A stretch of 33,418 nt of DNA from Leptolyngbya cf. ectocarpi LEGE 11479 (GTDB lineage Bacteria; Cyanobacteriota; Cyanobacteriia; Phormidesmidales; Phormidesmidaceae). This document shows, piece by piece, positions 31,370 to 33,418 of the stretch. A program made the translations under genes and the position numbers. The stretch lies in contig NZ_JADEXP010000026.1 in NCBI RefSeq assembly GCF_015207065.1, forward strand, positions 1-33,418, read 5' to 3'. Position 1 is the first letter of the stretch, and the number at the start of each line of letters is the position of its first letter. The notes beneath the pieces were generated by a model. It made no database searches. It was not told where the DNA came from and was given only the letters and a program-made list of their open reading frames with translations.

Positions 31370-33418
31370 TCACGCAGAGGCTTTCGATTCCGAGAGCTCG
31401 CATTCATGGCTGAGCACTAGGCGACCATCTGCAAGTCGATATACCCGCTGGGGCTCTTGAATTGTGGGGATGGCCGCTGGCTCGGTGACCGGCTGAACGG
31501 TACCTGTGGAATAGGAGGAGGAGGTTGAGGTTATGCTCTCTGGCTGCTGTGGTAGCCCCTCTCCGCCTGTGATGACAAAGGTGCTTTCAGTGTCGCCGCT
31601 GCGGGCAATGCAGCTGCTGGCCGTCAGCGCGGCTGTATCAACGAATTCTCCAGACAGCTCATTGAGGTTATTTTCGATAAAGCTAGCGTCGAGTACATTA
31701 AAATTGACTACGCCACTAATGCCAAGTTCTGAGCTAGCTGTAATGTCACTTAGGGAAGTGCGCTGTGCTCTGGGTTCAATACCAAACACGCCTTGTGCAG
31801 TGATGCTGACGTTGCCCCCAGCACCCTCAAAAGCATCCGCTGCAATATCGCTGTTCTCATCAGGAATCGCCACAATAAATGGAGCGCTTATAGTGATGTT
31901 GCCTCCATTACCGCCTGCCTGGGCTGTACCTGCTGTAGTCGAAATCAAACTGTTGTTACGTAATAGCAAGAAGTCACTCATCATCAAGGTGATGTTGCCT
32001 CCATCCACGGCTGCTGACTCTGCAATGATTTGACTGCGATCGCTCATCGTTAGTTCGCCAGTACTTAAAACGATGTTCCCAGCAGCTCCATCATTAAAAG
32101 AACGCACAGAAATATTGCTTTCTTCTTGAAGTAAATCAATAAGTTCAGACGACGTTTCACTAAGGCGCTCAAAGAAATTAGCATCGAAGCCACTAATTTC
32201 AACCCTTTCTGCAGCTTCAATTATGATTGTGCCAGCTGGCCCAGCACCATTACTTGCGCTTACAATTTGGCCACCTTGAAACAAGCCAAGAGAATCAGCT
32301 TCAACTGTAATATTGCCTCCAGGCTGACTATTGAAAGTCCTAGCGTCAACAACACCATTAGTTAGAGTAATTGTCGGTGCCGAGAGTTGTATTTTGCCTC
32401 CAATGCCGGTACCTACAACATCTCGTCTAATTCCATTGGCACTTAGAATTACGCTGGGAACACCCTGCAGGGAACCACGCGCGATGAAGCCACTAATGTT
32501 TAGGCTGTTTCTAGCTTCAACATCAATATCTCCAGCATCACCAACACCAGTTGTTGTCGTTTGTAATCGTCCCCCGTTTAAGAGGCTGAGATTATTAGCT
32601 GAAATCGCTATATCTCCTCCGGAACCACGTGCCCCTGCTTCTACCGCACTGGACACTGTGCTGAACCGCTCACCATCAGACGATATTCCATCAACAACAA
32701 TATCATTCTCGGCACTAATAAATATATTTCCAGCGTTTCCTCTACTGAAAGTTGACGAGCTGATAGAGCCACCGTTTAAAACTCTTAGGTTACCAGTTTC
32801 GACAATCAAATTTCCCGCGTTACTTGTAGCGGAATCGTCTGCACTAGCATCCAGAACTCCCTCTGTGACCAATGCACTAATCCTGTTCGCTTGAGAGCCT
32901 GACACTTCAACTAAGTCAGTTGCAACAATGGTTAATGTTCCTCCATCTCCACCCAAACTTCCACTACCTGAAGCCCCAGAAGCAATTGCAGCACCATTCA
33001 AGACTCTGAGTATGCGAGTATTTACATTCAGATTACCAGCATCATTAGGACTAGATGTTTCTGCAAAAATCCCACTACGATTGAGATTACCGATACCGTC
33101 TACTTCTACTAAATCAGAAGTGTTGATGATGATATTGCCACTAGGACCAAAGTTGCCTGATACGAATTGTCTTCCAGAACCTGCACTAATCTGCCCTCCA
33201 TTGCTTGCTACAAGACGACCAGCATTAACTGTGATATCACCACCTCTTCCTAAACCAAAAGTTCCACTAGAAATTGTCGCATCGTTAGCTAAGTCTAAAG
33301 AACCACCAACCTCTATTAGGATATCTCCGGCATTACCTTGACCTATGGTATCGGTGCGCAGTTGAGCACCGCTTCTAAGAATAAAGCTGTCTACAACATC
33401 CACTGCAATATTGCCTGC
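31370..33418 (-). CDS. beta-helical exoprotein (filamentous-hemagglutinin-like), C-terminal part
   Basis: 682 codons are open to the right edge of the window; the 5' end, including signal and TPS domain, is outside, so this is partial. The chain is made of many imperfect 20-40-residue repeats of the pattern AGNI-x-(V/I)-x-x-x-(L)...GG-x-I-x-(T/S)-x-T, for example AGDILIEVGGSLDL and GGDITVNAGRLVASNGGQIS. This is the right-handed beta-helix of cyanobacterial secreted two-partner exoproteins. Near the end are FIVAIPDENSDIAADAFEGA and GNVSITAQGVFGIEPRAQRT, segments common at the C-terminus of such proteins, then SCIARSGDTESTFVITGGEG and a Pro/Ser/Thr-rich tail. It is expected to be exported through an outer-membrane TpsB partner (not seen here) and to work in adhesion or aggregation. 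It ends at TGA 31370-31372. Confidence 0.9.
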   Translation of the reverse strand, partial: AGNIAVDVVDSFILRSGAQLRTDTIGQGNAGDILIEVGGSLDLANDATISSGTFGLGRGGDITVNAGRLVASNGGQISAGSGRQFVSGNFGPSGNIIINTSDLVEVDGIGNLNRSGIFAETSSPNDAGNLNVNTRILRVLNGAAIASGASGSGSLGGDGGTLTIVATDLVEVSGSQANRISALVTEGVLDASADDSATSNAGNLIVETGNLRVLNGGSISSSTFSRGNAGNIFISAENDIVVDGISSDGERFSTVSSAVEAGARGSGGDIAISANNLSLLNGGRLQTTTTGVGDAGDIDVEARNSLNISGFIARGSLQGVPSVILSANGIRRDVVGTGIGGKIQLSAPTITLTNGVVDARTFNSQPGGNITVEADSLGLFQGGQIVSASNGAGPAGTIIIEAAERVEISGFDANFFERLSETSSELIDLLQEESNISVRSFNDGAAGNIVLSTGELTMSDRSQIIAESAAVDGGNITLMMSDFLLLRNNSLISTTAGTAQAGGNGGNITISAPFIVAIPDENSDIAADAFEGAGGNVSITAQGVFGIEPRAQRTSLSDITASSELGISGVVNFNVLDASFIENNLNELSGEFVDTAALTASSCIARSGDTESTFVITGGEGLPQQPESITSTSSSYSTGTVQPVTEPAAIPTIQEPQRVYRLADGRLVLSHECELSESKASA

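Noticed and set aside
31533-33341. Long plus-strand open frames (137-187 residues) inside the exoprotein gene.
   Set aside because: They are antisense to a clearly coding repetitive gene; the length comes from its biased codons.

Overview
The window comes from a cyanobacterial chromosome. The octamer GCGATCGC (HIP1) recurs throughout, and several gene families are typically cyanobacterial: a ClpR/ClpP3 cluster, a GgtBCD-like compatible-solute importer, an exoprotein of the kind used in two-partner secretion, and a group I intron in a tRNA gene. A filamentous, Leptolyngbya-like, salt-tolerant organism is my best guess. It is an inference from gene content only.

Layout. 1-3.3 kb: the end of a Tn5-like IS4-family insertion sequence abuts a chaperone-usher pilus cluster read leftward (pilin-like subunit, PapD-like chaperone, second secreted subunit, usher). 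The usher stops exactly in the IS end and is probably broken. 3.6-5.8 kb: an active clpP, a conserved cyanobacterial unknown, and a TerC-family membrane protein. 5.8-9.2 kb: lipoprotein and two permeases of a glucosylglycerol/alpha-glucoside-type ABC importer; no ATPase gene lies nearby, and an inverted pair of cyanobacterial repeats sits at the start of the first permease gene. 9.4-13 kb: an accessory-looking stretch with a YgjP-like metallopeptidase, tRNA-Arg(CCU) split by a 204-nt group I intron, a YefM-YoeB toxin-antitoxin pair, a DUF433/DUF5615 pair, a broken HTH-LRR gene with an in-frame TGA, and a rhodanese lacking its cysteine. 13.2-16.7 kb: an M50 protease with CBS domains, an unknown gene, and two tandem paralogues of an unrecognised 168-residue protein, each with its own matching terminator and upstream element.

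17.2-25.8 kb: mostly housekeeping: rplU-rpmA, an SGNH hydrolase, a tRNA relic, a nitrilase-family amidase, a Na+/H+ antiporter, murI, a 3'(2'),5'-bisphosphate nucleotidase, a PfkB kinase and rsmI. 25.8-29 kb: a possible acetyltransferase, a J-domain protein, and a three-gene Clp cluster (clpR, a second triad-less paralogue, clpP3). 29.5-33.4 kb: a von Willebrand A protein, a small conserved protein, and the C-terminal 682 residues of a large beta-helical exoprotein whose gene runs off the right edge.

The most interesting signals are the tRNA-Arg intron, the second catalytically dead Clp subunit next to clpR, the tandem unknown paralogues with shared upstream and terminator elements, the usher cut by a Tn5-like element, and the repeat that encodes part of the permease N-terminus. 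I found no CRISPR array, prophage or rRNA.
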